Shown here: positions 23,897-34,174 of the stretch, in pieces
Position numbering within the stretch: the first letter of the stretch is position 1
Layout of the letters: each line of letters starts with the position of its first letter
Assembly (NCBI GenBank): GCA_005765155.1
Contig: VCCP01000002.1
Coordinates: 1,488,001 to 1,552,000, forward strand
Source: Zelopaecilomyces penicillatus
Taxonomy: Eukaryota; Ascomycota; Sordariomycetes; Hypocreales; Pseudodiploosporaceae
Length of the DNA: 64,000 bases
Direction of reading: 5' to 3'
Program-made: the position numbers and the translations under genes
Notes under the pieces: generated by a model
Told to the model about the DNA's origin: nothing
The model's database searches: none
Seen by the model: only the letters and a program-made list of their open reading frames with translations

Positions 23897-26800
23897 ATGC
23901 TCCTCATTCACCAGGTCGGCAGCGTCAAAATCGGCGAGGTCGTCCGCTACACCGTCACCTACACGCCATCGCAGGACCGCATCCTGCCGTCGCCCGAGAA
24001 ACTCTACGTGCGCATCCGCAATACATCAAGCATCGCCCTGCGCGCAGCCTTTGTCCACGGGCCCTACACGCTCTCTGTCGCCGCCTACCCGTCTGGCTAC
24101 GACCCCAACGAGCGATTTGCCAATCCGCGCCGGTATGGAGTGCCTGCGTTTGAGCCCATGGTAAAGGCAGGCGGGTCTTGGGAGTGTGAGCTGGTGGTGC
24201 CCGACGATATACGGCAAACGGCTGGTACCGGAGGCGGCGGCCTCGGTGGCCACGGCCGCAGTTTCGGTAATGGCCCAGAGCATGACGGCGAGCGCGCCGT
24301 GTGGGTGATTGAAGTGTCATCACAGGTCATCTTCTCCATGTCTGCGGCGGTTGGTTACGAGCTTGTCGTGGCCCGCGATCAGAAATCGCTGAATCTGAAC
24401 CCGGCGACACCCGTAGTTGCGAACCAAGCCCAGGTGCCTCAGCCTGGTAAGCTCACTGACCATCAGCAGAGCGTCGGGGCCAAGGACGGACATCATCCGG
24501 CGCAACCTCGCGGCGTCTTTTCGCGGGCTGTACATGTCAAGGTGGAAGATACGGCGACTTTATGGAACACGCCTCGATTACCGGGCTGGGATGATGCCGG
24601 TGATGAGAGAGCTCAGAATCCACGTGCTGGGGGTGACCAACCCGTTGAGAGTGTGGTGGATACGGGAGACCCGGAAACCAAGGAGGAGCCAAAGCCACAT
24701 TCACAGTCGCAGTCGAAAAAGAGCCCTGAGGCACGGAAGCAGAAGAAGATACATCTTGTGGTCTTGACGCATGGTCTACACAGCAATCTCGGCGCGGATA
24801 TGCTGTTTATGAAGGAGAGCATCGATGCAGCCGCAAAGCAGGCAAGGATAGATTGCAAAGCAAGATTAGCAAAAAGGCGCGCAGAGAAGAAACAAGCTGC
24901 AGCTGCAAAAGAAGAAAATAACACTGAACAGAGTGATCTATCAGAGGAAGGGGATATAAAAGCAGAACGAGTGGATCAGAATGGCACAAATAGTGACGGC
25001 AACGTCGTTACCAACGATGCTGATGCTGATGAAAGTGATGACGAGGAGGTTGTCGTTCGTGGGTATTCAGGAAATGCTACGAAAACGGAAAAGGGTATCA
25101 AGTATCTAGGCAAGAGACTCGCCAGATACGTCTTGTCTATGACATACCCGGACCAACCCTTCGTCCCACTGGGTAACGGGGCAGTAGAAGGGTTTGCGCA
25201 AGGCGTAGCCGGGGACCACCATGGCAAGGATTTAAAGCAATCCCACAAGAACAGCACAATCAAGGCAGAAATCGACAAGAGCCGCGACAAGAAACGCAAT
25301 CGTCCGTATAAAATTACAAGCATCAGCTTCATTGCACACTCATTGGGAGGGCTAGTACAAACCTACGCCGTAGCTTACATACAGAAGCACTCTCCTGAGT
25401 TCTTCGACCTCATCAAGCCAATCAATTTTATTGCGCTGGCTTCTCCGTTTCTGGGACTGAGTAACGAGAATCCGCTGTACGTGAAGTTTGCGCTGGACTT
25501 TGGCCTCGTGGGCAGAACGGGTCAGGATCTGGGGCTGACGTGGAGAGCGCCAACGATTGCGAGGAGTGGATGGGGAGCCATTGTCGGCAACTTGGGGGAG
25601 TCGGCACATAAAAAGGTTTATGGTGAGACCCAGCCAGAATCGAAGCCGCTGCTGCGAATTCTGCCCACGGGGCCGGCCCATACGGCGCTGAAGAAGTTTC
25701 GGAACCGGACCATGTATTCCAACGTTGTCAATGACGGCATCGTCCCGCTGCGTACAAGCTGCTTACTGTTCCTGGACTGGCAAGGACTAGGCCGTGTGGG
25801 CAAGGCCCGGCGTGACGCAGGGCTGGTTGAGACTGTGGTTGGGTTTGGATGGGCAGAGCTGATGGGGACCAACATAACATCTTCTCGACAGAAGCTTCAG
25901 ATTCCCGTTGACGAACAGCAGACAGATTCGGGTGCAACAACGCCCCGCGAGACCAATCGTCAGGTTCCTCAGCCTTCTAGTGATGCCATGGCGGAAGATG
26001 ATCGCGCGAGCCTACACTCAGTGCCTTCACCGTTCCCGGATGAAGTACCATCAGGCAACCACGAAGGCGGCATACACACTCCGCTTACTGGCTTTTTCAA
26101 CTTTTTCCGGAGCAGTGAGCCGCCCAAGAAGCAGGTCATCTCGGAGAAGCAGAAGAGAATGCTTCGCAGGGGCCAGACGATTACTTTCGAGGAGCTCTCT
26201 AGCAGCGCACAGTCCGGCACGGACTTGTCAGACTCATCAGGCAAGACTACGGGGAAGGCAACTGCAGGGCATGAGCATGGAAGCAGCGCCGAAGGCGTGA
26301 CTATTCCGCCTAGAACAACGTTCTTCGAATCAGCCGGTGACCTGCTCAATCCCAAAATACCGGACTTGGAGTGGCTCTTGGACCCCTCGAAACGGCCGCG
26401 AACCATTTTTCACGATCGAGTCTACCATCCAACTGATATCCCGCCGCCACCCCTGAAGAAGCGAACATCGACGTTGAGTAAGAAAATGACACTTGCCAAA
26501 GCTTCAACGTCTTCATCACAGCATTCTGCTGGGAATAGCGCCTCTTCGTCCCCCTATTTGGGTGTTAACCACGAGGACTCGATGCAATCGACTAAAGACT
26601 ACGACGATACGGCCAACACAGGACCCGACAACAGGCAGCCTAACGAGGTTGTTGATGGCTCCAACATGCGCGTTGAGGAGAAAATCGCGCGGGGCTACCA
26701 CCGCGAGCTATCATGGCGCAAAGTCTTAGTGAAGCTGGAGCCGGATGCGCACAATAACATCTTTGTGCGCCGCATGTTTGCCAACGCCTATGGCTGGCCG

Positions 26801-27448
26801 GTGGTCAAGCACCTTGTAGACGCCCACTTTAGTGACTCGGCTGTTGCCCGTATGCGCGACGAGGATGAGTTTTTCGGTGAGCGCGCATTGGACATGAACC
26901 AGCCGCCGAATGAACATGGAGGCGAAACAAAGGCGCTTTCGTCCAGTCGCATCCAGAGCCAGAGTCAGAGCCAGAGTCACTTACCGGAGCCAGCCAACGC
27001 AAGCGAGGCACGGGAGGCCCTTGATGAGGTACCCGACCTGCCCAAGTCGCACGAGGCAGATCCTTCTTCATCTTCACACGGGGCGCTGCATCACGGTACT
27101 CACAGCGCACAGCACAGCACACACCACGGTGCACATCATCATCACCACAGTCATGGCGGAGAACGAGCGGACTCAATGTCCTGGAGTGAACGGGACTGGA
27201 TTGACAGCGAGAATGAGAGCGAGTTTGACTTGCCCGCGGACCCGGCAGTTGGCGGTGACGACATCAAGGACAACAACGACAAACAGAAGCTGGAGAAGCC
27301 CAAGGAGAGCCCCGTTGGCCGATTGAGCCCGTCGTCATGGAACTGGACAGAGAAGATTGTAGGCAAGGGAGCTACGACGAGGAATAGAAGCAAGAGTCCA
27401 AGCCCCAGCCCGAGCCCGATCGTTCCAGCGCATAAGAAGAACAGCTAG
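23897..27448 (+). CDS. DUF676/ROG1-type putative serine lipase
   Basis: A single 1,183-codon exon. The N-terminal 200 residues (VGEVVRYTVTY-type strands, IRNTSSIALRAAFVHGPYTL) form the beta-rich region preceding the hydrolase in yeast YDR444W/ROG1-like proteins. The alpha/beta hydrolase begins at VVLTHGLHSN (His292-Gly293, oxyanion region). The nucleophile is Ser482 in AHSLGG, a GXSXG-like elbow with Ala first. An acidic, Lys/Glu-rich insert (about 320-400) separates the two. NDGIVPLRT (residues about 610-620) probably carries the acid residue. The C-terminal third is Ser-rich and includes a His-rich run (about 1,064-1,090). Yeast relatives act on monoacylglycerol or phospholipids; the substrate here is inferred. 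It is much longer than yeast ROG1 because of disordered inserts. The start at 23,897 fits the conserved N terminus MLLIHQVGSVKIGEVVRY. Confidence 0.88.
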   Translation: MLLIHQVGSVKIGEVVRYTVTYTPSQDRILPSPEKLYVRIRNTSSIALRAAFVHGPYTLSVAAYPSGYDPNERFANPRRYGVPAFEPMVKAGGSWECELVVPDDIRQTAGTGGGGLGGHGRSFGNGPEHDGERAVWVIEVSSQVIFSMSAAVGYELVVARDQKSLNLNPATPVVANQAQVPQPGKLTDHQQSVGAKDGHHPAQPRGVFSRAVHVKVEDTATLWNTPRLPGWDDAGDERAQNPRAGGDQPVESVVDTGDPETKEEPKPHSQSQSKKSPEARKQKKIHLVVLTHGLHSNLGADMLFMKESIDAAAKQARIDCKARLAKRRAEKKQAAAAKEENNTEQSDLSEEGDIKAERVDQNGTNSDGNVVTNDADADESDDEEVVVRGYSGNATKTEKGIKYLGKRLARYVLSMTYPDQPFVPLGNGAVEGFAQGVAGDHHGKDLKQSHKNSTIKAEIDKSRDKKRNRPYKITSISFIAHSLGGLVQTYAVAYIQKHSPEFFDLIKPINFIALASPFLGLSNENPLYVKFALDFGLVGRTGQDLGLTWRAPTIARSGWGAIVGNLGESAHKKVYGETQPESKPLLRILPTGPAHTALKKFRNRTMYSNVVNDGIVPLRTSCLLFLDWQGLGRVGKARRDAGLVETVVGFGWAELMGTNITSSRQKLQIPVDEQQTDSGATTPRETNRQVPQPSSDAMAEDDRASLHSVPSPFPDEVPSGNHEGGIHTPLTGFFNFFRSSEPPKKQVISEKQKRMLRRGQTITFEELSSSAQSGTDLSDSSGKTTGKATAGHEHGSSAEGVTIPPRTTFFESAGDLLNPKIPDLEWLLDPSKRPRTIFHDRVYHPTDIPPPPLKKRTSTLSKKMTLAKASTSSSQHSAGNSASSSPYLGVNHEDSMQSTKDYDDTANTGPDNRQPNEVVDGSNMRVEEKIARGYHRELSWRKVLVKLEPDAHNNIFVRRMFANAYGWPVVKHLVDAHFSDSAVARMRDEDEFFGERALDMNQPPNEHGGETKALSSSRIQSQSQSQSHLPEPANASEAREALDEVPDLPKSHEADPSSSSHGALHHGTHSAQHSTHHGAHHHHHSHGGERADSMSWSERDWIDSENESEFDLPADPAVGGDDIKDNNDKQKLEKPKESPVGRLSPSSWNWTEKIVGKGATTRNRSKSPSPSPSPIVPAHKKNS

Positions 27449-28049
27449 ATGTTAGACTTGAGAGGGGGTTGTCACACGATACACACACACACACATATTA
27501 TTACATGCATTTTTGCTTATCGAGTAGCCCAGATGAGTGGATGATGACCAGCGAGTATTGCTAGTTAAGATATTGTAATAGACATCATACGATTACATTG
27601 ATAGTTTTGGACTTTTGGTTGGATTGTAGATGTAATGTGCTTAGTTAGGGGGAGCAGTAGACCTACCCTATTGTCATGCTTGCGGAGTACAAAAAATGAG
27701 GCTGACATAACATCGTGAAGCTACAAAGTGCGTACAGTAGGTAGTATTCTAGATGTTTTTGTGTTTTCTAATCCGACCCCGCAGTTAAGCAGATGAATTA
27801 CACGTATAGGTGGGCAATGACGTCGAACAAGCAGAATTCTATTATAAATCAAGAAGGGGCTCGCTCAGTATTTGTGCATAGCACCGTGAAAGGGAAGAAG
27901 AAAAGGGCACATTCCAACGCTACAGTCTTTTTAAAGAGGTCCCCTCTCCCACTTACATCTGAACTCTAGACAACCCCTCTCTCTCTCATCCCATACACTA
28001 TCTTACCCATCACACACACACACCTGCGGGGCTTGATATTTCCCTAAAC
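27449..28049. other. Intergenic region with a TATA-containing promoter for the DUF427 gene
   Basis: An (AC)n run follows the lipase stop at about 27,480-27,496. A TATAAA at 27,844-27,849 lies 200 bp before the next ATG, and the leader is CT- and CA-rich (27,940-28,023). No other gene seen. Confidence 0.5.
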
Positions 28050-28654
28050 ATGAGCAACCGAACCGTTACCAAAAAGACGGGACACGCAAAGGCCAGCGTG
28101 GGCTCTACCGTCATCGCCGAGACAGATAAATGGGTCGAGGTTGACGGCAACGTCTACTTCCCGCCGGACGCGCTGCGGCGAGAGTACGTAGGTGGTGTGG
28201 AGGCGAAGGCGACGGGGCATAGTACGCACTGTCCGTGGAAGGGGGATGCGAGCTATTATACGGTTGATGTGGATGGTAAGTTTGGCTCGGTGTTATACAC
28301 ACATATATATCATATCACATGCCTTGCGTTTCCTCTGCCTTTTTTATCTTGAAAATAGTTGGGTTGTTAGGAGAAGTGGATTCTGTGTTACTATCTATAC
28401 TGATGAATGTTATCTTGTCAAATAGGCAAAAAACTAGAGAATGCCGCTTGGTTCTATGCCGCTCCGTTTGAGAAAGCCCTCGACATCAAAGACCACGTCG
28501 CTTTTTGTAAGTCTATACCATAAAAACTCACTTCCAAGCAACCCTTCTACTTGGTTTTTCCTATCTCTCTTTTTGCTTTGCCGTGAAGGAAATAGGACAG
28601 CTAATTATGATGGATATGGTAGATAAGACCAAAGTGAACGTTGTGGTTGATTGA
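28050..28654 (+). CDS. Small DUF427 domain protein
   Basis: Model: exons 28,050-28,275, 28,426-28,506 and 28,623-28,654 (112 aa). Family features are visible: a DGNVYFPPDALRREY strand-turn, THCPWKGDASYY in the middle and AAWFYAAPFEKALDIKDHVAFY near the end, closing with KTKVNVVVD supplied by a tiny 32-bp last exon. DUF427 proteins are about 95-120 residues, are common in bacteria and fungi and have no settled biochemical role. Intron 1 (150 bp, GTAAGT/TAG) and intron 2 (116 bp, GTAAGT/TAG) keep frame. An alternative acceptor upstream of the last exon would give a different, less family-like end. It converges with the hydrolase gene at 29,118. Confidence 0.82.
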
Positions 28655-29117
28655 TCTGACAATGATGTTCGTGATATGGCTATACTTCCTACAACTGCTG
28701 TCCCTCATGTGAGCTTTGAAATGAACATTGGTGAAAGAATAGTAGTTGATAGTAGTTGAGTTGTATCAGAATAATGCCACATATATATCTAGTTTATGTT
28801 CTACTGTAAATGCAACCTGCTCAAATATCTCCGGCAAAGATCCACGCCTTCATCGGCTCAAAGTTATATACCGTAATGTCCAGAAAACAGACATTGCTAT
28901 CCCCAAAAATGAGACTCCAATCAACCTAGGCTCCCTGGTTTTCATGTCGCCACAAAAATCCATTAAACACCCCTTTCCATAGCTCCTCTACTCCATGTAT
29001 CGTATTTCATATCATCCTTTCAGAGAAACGCCGTTGACCCAGCCAGAAAATTAACTTTCCAAAATAACATCTTCATGCTTCCAACTCGCTCAACCAATGT
29101 GACCGCAAATCAAAAGT
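28655..29117. other. Convergent intergenic region
   Basis: Shared 3' flank of the DUF427 gene and the leftward hydrolase gene. It is AT-rich with AATAA-like words on both strands. No gene seen. Confidence 0.6.
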
Positions 29118-30876
29118 CTATGCCGCTGCCCGTCTGCGTTTCTCATCCGCCTTTGTCTGTTCCATCTCCTTCCTCAGTACCTCGTTGAAGTCGTCAGGAT
29201 TATCCAAGTATAAGTGATGACCTGATTTAGGAATAACGACAACTCTGGCACTTCCGTTTTCATTTCGCTTCTCCTCAGCTGTGCCATGCAGCAAGGCATT
29301 GAGCTTAGCCTGTTTGAGCTTTTCCTCGGCAGCAAGACCGCCCGCCACATCCATCCAGTCATTCTCGCCATACATGAAAACAATGGGAATGCCCGTCTCT
29401 TTGAGTGCCTTGCTTCCATCGGGTTGAGAAATGACTTGTCGACCCACGTCCTGGATTCGGTTGATGACAGGTCGCCGAGCGTATGCGCCCGGGGCAAGGA
29501 TATATGCTAGAGCATATTCGCCACTGCCTTTTTGCTTGAAAATGGAAAATGAATAGTCGTGTAGGGCTTGTGCCTCGTTGGGAGGGAGATGATTGAATCG
29601 TCGCGAACTCCATCCAGATACGAAACGTGGGCCCAGAGGTCCTGTCATACGCACGATGCTGAACGGGGACACATTGGCATCCCACAGCCAGACTAGCCAG
29701 CTCGGCAAGGGACGTCTTGGAGCATTTGGGGCGGTCTTTGCAGCTACGCTACTGGGCGTCTGAATTTGAGAAGCAGTCGTGCTCGCGGTGGCGGCTTGCT
29801 GATCTTGGGTAAACTCGTTTTGCATTGTCGAGTCCTCGGGTTCGGGCAGTGCAGAGTTGACAGCGAAAGGATCCTCGGGGACACCAACAGGAGAAGCCAG
29901 AATGAGCTTCTTTAAGTGGCCAGGGTACTTGAGAGCGTACGAAACGGCGAGATAACCGCCCAGGGAGTGTCCCAGTAGTGTGAAGCGCTCGATTTTCCTG
30001 GCTTTGCGCCACTCCTCCAACGCATCGATGAACCAGTTCTCCGCCTCAATGACCTTTTCCTCTTTGCCCTGGGCGGTGATTTTGAATGGCGGTCTTGACG
30101 AGTTACCCATACCTAGCATGTCGAGAGCATAGAGCTTTAGGCCCGGAACACGTGTGATGGACTCAAAATTCTTGTAGAAGAAGCCAAGGCCAGCGCCATA
30201 GCCATGGACCATAACAAGCGTCTCCTCGGTTTCCTCACCCACTCTCTCAATGGACAGCTCGTTCAGGGCACGGTCCTTGCCCGAAAGCTTGACCATTGAG
30301 CGCCGCCATACTCTTGTACCGAAGGGGTCGGGCTTATCCAGAGCACCAAGATTTGTGATGCTGTCGGTAGTCTCTTTTAAAAAGGGCATGAATCCAAGGA
30401 CATTGCGCTCTGCAATGGGTGGCGTGACACTGGTCCACTAGGGCAATGAGTTAGTTCGGGTTCAGTAACACAGGTTTTGACCAATGCCTTTGTAGAATTG
30501 ACGGACTCACCCATTGATATGCAGCTTCTTTATATCCTAGAGGGAAGAAAACGGACGGAGGCTGCTGTGGTTTCTGCTGCCGAATCTCGTCAACCGGCTG
30601 GTCGGCAGGGCGCGCTGCTTGATGGGCGCGAACAGCGCCTTCGGTGGTTGTCATCTTGCACGAAGAGGCGGGGATGGCGGGGATAGCAGAGGCGAAAGTT
30701 AGAGGTCGCGATCGTTGCAGGATCGCAGTCGCAGCTTGTGTTTTGAGCATCCCTTTTGACAGAACTGGCACGGCGGGCACTTGGCGACTTTTAAAGCCCC
30801 AGGCACCCAGCGATAACGACAGGTTTAATAAGCGTGGCTTCGCAAGCGAGAGTAATGCCATAAGGCAAAGAGACAA
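29118..30876 (-). CDS. CLD1: Mitochondrial alpha/beta hydrolase, Cld1/ABHD4-5 type
   Basis: Model (minus): exon 1 30,876-30,511, 73-bp intron (GTGAGT/TAG), exon 2 30,437-29,118; 561 aa. The first 70 residues are rich in Leu, Ala, Ser and Arg with no acidic residues, a typical mitochondrial presequence; starts at 30,876 and 30,861 are both possible. The hydrolase core has VHGYGAG (His200), GHSLGG with nucleophile Ser280, and HHLYLD with His529 in the HX4D motif of the ABHD4/ABHD5/Cld1 branch. Yeast Cld1 removes an acyl chain from cardiolipin in mitochondria so that tafazzin can remodel it, and I infer that role here. A Ser/Thr/Gln/Ala insert (about 325-360) makes it longer than yeast Cld1. It is divergent from SPO7 across 1 kb. 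Confidence 0.85.
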
Positions 30877-31881
30877 AGAAGGCTGTGTGTGACGCCGAGA
30901 CAGCGGACTTAACGCGGATACGTCGGATTTTGGGCGTCCGTGTCAGATAAGAAGGCACTGTGCCGTATTATGCCGAAGGGATGAGGGATACCGAAGGCGA
31001 GAGAGTGTTGCTGCTGCTGTTGCTGCTGGTGGTGGTTATGGGAGCAGCGATCCAAAGCGGCAAATGAATCAGATGGGAGGATGTAAGATCTGCTTTTGCT
31101 GGGGTTTGTCTCAGGGACTCGACATGGAGAGAGATGATGATGATGGTGGTGGTGATGTGCACATGAGCAGCTTCTAGGGTCACTTGGCAACTAGGTAATT
31201 CGGGTAGAAGTCTGATCGCCCCGTGCCGTCCTGCGGCTCTTTCAGTGGGCCCTAGGGCTCTCTATAGTGCCTAAATCAATGCTGCTAGGTAATTTTCCGG
31301 GTCACCAGGGACTCCATCGCCCGTCTAAGTTGTTATTCCGTCTCTATTCTACCCAAGTTACCTATAGTGCGGTGTAATTATAAGGCATTTAGTATTGTTG
31401 TCAGTGGTTGAGGCTGCCTGTAGTTGAGCTGACGGTGACAGGCTCTAATAGTGCCTGCAGGCCTGAGCCCAGCCACTAACCGATTATGACGTGCGGTGGA
31501 TGCAATGCCCGCGTGGAACTCCGCAACACCACGGCTGCATAATTACTTTCTGTCGTGTCTCTCACCCTGACGATTAGCTCTTTAGCCCTTTCCGCTCCAC
31601 CAACTCCGCGAGCCGCAGTCCCAACCAGATACCTCGCTGACCGCACAACGACCTGCGGAGCTCTGCTAGCTGAGTGTTGCAATTGGCTTCCCGGCTCACA
31701 TTCGGCCGGCCCCTCTTTCTTGGTGGCTGCCGCTGCGGCGCCTGCTGCAGGCCGTTGGACCAGAACCCAACGGAAGAAAAAAAAATAGAACCTCCGACCC
31801 TCAACATCATTCAACCACGAAAGGTCTGGTCGTAGCCTCGCGGCTCGATCTCCGCCTTCTGCGGGCAGCACCGACTTCACG
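30877..31881. promoter_or_regulatory. 1 kb divergent promoter of the Cld1-like and SPO7 genes
   Basis: Two leaders point outwards. A CTG-rich run (about 31,010-31,035) and GTAATT words (31,195, 31,288, 31,373) are present. No TATA box stands out. No gene inside is supported, although frames run open on both strands near 31,480-31,960. Confidence 0.45.
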
Positions 31882-33180
31882 ATGCCCAGCGACATCGATT
31901 CTATCGTCAAGGGCGCACCGATCGCCCCCCAGAGCCTCAAGAGCGACGCTGGCACGAACCCTACCCCTTTGGCTGTCAGCCAACCTGGCGACCCCTTGAA
32001 CCATACGCCGAACTCCCCCTCGATGGTGTATCTAAACCTACTGATTCTCGAAGCTTCACTACGGGCGCAATATCTTGAGCTGCGTGCGCGAAAGCGTCAT
32101 CACACCTTCTTTCTCACGCTGCTGACCTGCTGGGTTACCTTCTTCGGCTACAAACTTTACTTTGCACCGCGAGAGGATGGCAAGGGCGTTGGAGGATCGA
32201 TCTACTGGGCTGTCGAGGGCGCGCAAAAGGTTTGCTTCATGGGCGGCATCATCACCGCCATTCTGGTCTGGGCGGCGGGCATCTGGGAGCGCGGAATACG
32301 CTGGCCTAGACGCTGGTTTGCCATCTCCAACAGAGGACTACGAGGCTTCAACTGCAAACTGGTCTTGATACGACGGCCTTGGTGGGCTGAAGCTCTTTCG
32401 ACGATTGGATTTTTCCTCACATACGGCCTGTTTTCACACACTGCTAGCTCCTCCTATCGCCACGTCGAGCCGTCGCTGCTTCGCGAGGTTGAGAAAGAAA
32501 TACAGGGATCGGGCGAGAGTCACCCGATGCTGGTCCTCCCTCCAGAGGATAGCGAGAGGGGCGGACATGAAGAGGACCTTGCGCCGGGCGGAGACTATGT
32601 CAAGCTACTGCTGCTGGCGAAGCCATTTTCACCTACTTTTCGAGAAAACTGGGAGCTGTACCGAACCGAGTATTGGGAGAGGGAGAATGAACGACGAGCT
32701 ATACTGCGCCGAAAAGCAAAAGAATATGATCATCTTCGGGCCAAAGAACAGCATGGCTGGTTTTGGTGGCTTCCCTGGCGTCAGACACCCACCAGACGAC
32801 GCCTTGACCCGCACAAAGCTCACCACCGCCACCCTTCCATTGCCGATAAGGAGCGCAAACGCCGCAGCAGCAGCGTTCGCCGGTCGTCGATGAGTTCCAC
32901 AAGGAGCCAGGCGTCCATATTCGACATGTCCGACGGCCAGCTAGCACGGCGGCCCAGCAGCGGCTCCGACAAGCTCCGCAAACGGCCACCCTCAGGATCC
33001 AAGTCGAAGAGATCCGACTCTCGGTCCATCACGCCCGACGTTTCGTCGCCCTTGTCTAGAGAGAGCAGCAGCCTCACGGCCGATACGGAGACAGATGGCA
33101 ACAGCGGAAGGAGGCTGCGGAGCGTGAGCCCGGGCGCTAGATCAGGGTTGCCGAGCGAGGCGCATCTTGGTGTAAACTGA
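31882..33180 (+). CDS. SPO7: Spo7, regulatory subunit of the Nem1-Spo7 phosphatase
   Basis: Single exon, 432 aa. The conserved block starts near residue 49 (MVYLNLLILEASLRAQYLELRARKR), followed by membrane segments at about 76-94 and 116-134 and a third hydrophobic stretch at about 172-186. FAISNRGLRGFNCKL between them is the family's conserved cytosolic motif. Spo7 anchors and activates the Nem1 phosphatase in the ER and nuclear membrane. The pair dephosphorylates the phosphatidate phosphatase Pah1 and so sets the balance between phospholipid and triacylglycerol synthesis. The tail (about 280-432) is basic and Ser-rich and has no counterpart in the 259-residue yeast protein. The ATG at 31,882 is the first in frame; one at residue 48 would remove a Pro-rich leader. 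Confidence 0.9.
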   Translation: MPSDIDSIVKGAPIAPQSLKSDAGTNPTPLAVSQPGDPLNHTPNSPSMVYLNLLILEASLRAQYLELRARKRHHTFFLTLLTCWVTFFGYKLYFAPREDGKGVGGSIYWAVEGAQKVCFMGGIITAILVWAAGIWERGIRWPRRWFAISNRGLRGFNCKLVLIRRPWWAEALSTIGFFLTYGLFSHTASSSYRHVEPSLLREVEKEIQGSGESHPMLVLPPEDSERGGHEEDLAPGGDYVKLLLLAKPFSPTFRENWELYRTEYWERENERRAILRRKAKEYDHLRAKEQHGWFWWLPWRQTPTRRRLDPHKAHHRHPSIADKERKRRSSSVRRSSMSSTRSQASIFDMSDGQLARRPSSGSDKLRKRPPSGSKSKRSDSRSITPDVSSPLSRESSSLTADTETDGNSGRRLRSVSPGARSGLPSEAHLGVN

Positions 33181-33610
33181 AACTTGTAACGGCTGGTGAG
33201 GGCGTTTTTATTTATGAAGAAAGAGCTTGTTTTATTTTTTTGATGAAACGAGAAACGGGTATATGGCAGTGACATGATTGTAAGAAACATGAAGTAGAAG
33301 AAGAAGAAGCAGAAAGATGAGTGGATGATTTAGGGGTAGAAGAATATAATTCTATACTGTGTTCTATTTCGGTGTTTAATGAAAGCTGAGTGATATTTTA
33401 TTTCAAGTGGTTTTACGAATGCGACTCAATTTGTAGATATCTCCTCCTTCGCTGATGATATTGCTATACTAATGCCCGGACGACGACAAGACGAGTCCCT
33501 TCTAGAATAAATGATGAATTCTAGAATAGATAATTGGGCAATTGAGCAATTGAGTACAGGCAGAGGCATGTAATGGGAAAGAATAAAAACCCGACACGTA
33601 ACAGCTCACC

Positions 33611-33630
33611 ATGCAATGCAATGCAATGCA
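33611..33630. repeat. (ATGCA)4 pentanucleotide repeat
   Basis: Four perfect tandem ATGCA units, then ATCATG. Confidence 0.9.
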
Positions 33631-34066
33631 ATCATGTTGATGACTCACAAGAGAACTAAGAAACCCTGGATATATTTTTCTCCTCTACCAAAACCCCCTG
33701 TTGTCACCTCTAAAACGAATCACAATTATTATTTTGGTGAGTCACCAATGTCGGTATGTAGAAATAATAACTACTGGAGGATGCAAGCACTTGTCAAAAC
33801 GCGGGGGGGCCAAGCCATCCCATCCAAACTCTTACTGAATTAGGCATCTCTCTACGCCGAAGGATCAAGCTGATTGGGCCCTAGTGAAAACTGGTCTGTT
33901 TTTTCCCCCAGGAGAGTTGATGATAACGGTTTCGCATATCCGTGGTTTTTGATGCAGCCTTTTTGTGACTCACGGGGGGATATACGTCAGTAAAACTTGT
34001 TGGGATAGTTGAGAATTCCGACGGTGATAACCTCACTGGGAGGCGATCAAAACATGGTGCATTCAT

Positions 34067-34074
34067 TATATAAA
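34067..34074 (+). promoter_or_regulatory. TATA box of the GNAT gene
   Basis: TATATAAA lies 101 bp before the ATG at 34,175, followed by an A/C-rich leader. Position and sequence fit a fungal TATA box. Confidence 0.6.
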
Positions 34075-34174
34075 CATTGGTTCATGACATTTACTTACGA
34101 CATTAAACTCAACTTCAAATGCACTAGCTCCCTAATCTCTACTCTCTCAAACCCTAACTCACCCTCATACCAAC

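Larger units (their letters stand above)
33181..34174. other. Intergenic region between SPO7 and the acetyltransferase gene
   Basis: AT-rich 3' flank of SPO7, a perfect pentanucleotide repeat at about 33,611-33,630 (listed separately) and the TATA-type promoter of the next gene. No gene seen. Confidence 0.6.

Noticed and set aside
28508..28622. Alternative last exon for the DUF427 gene starting after GGACAG (28,605)
   Set aside because: It would give the end SNYDGYGR, whereas the acceptor at 28,622 gives VAFYKTKVNV, which fits the family.
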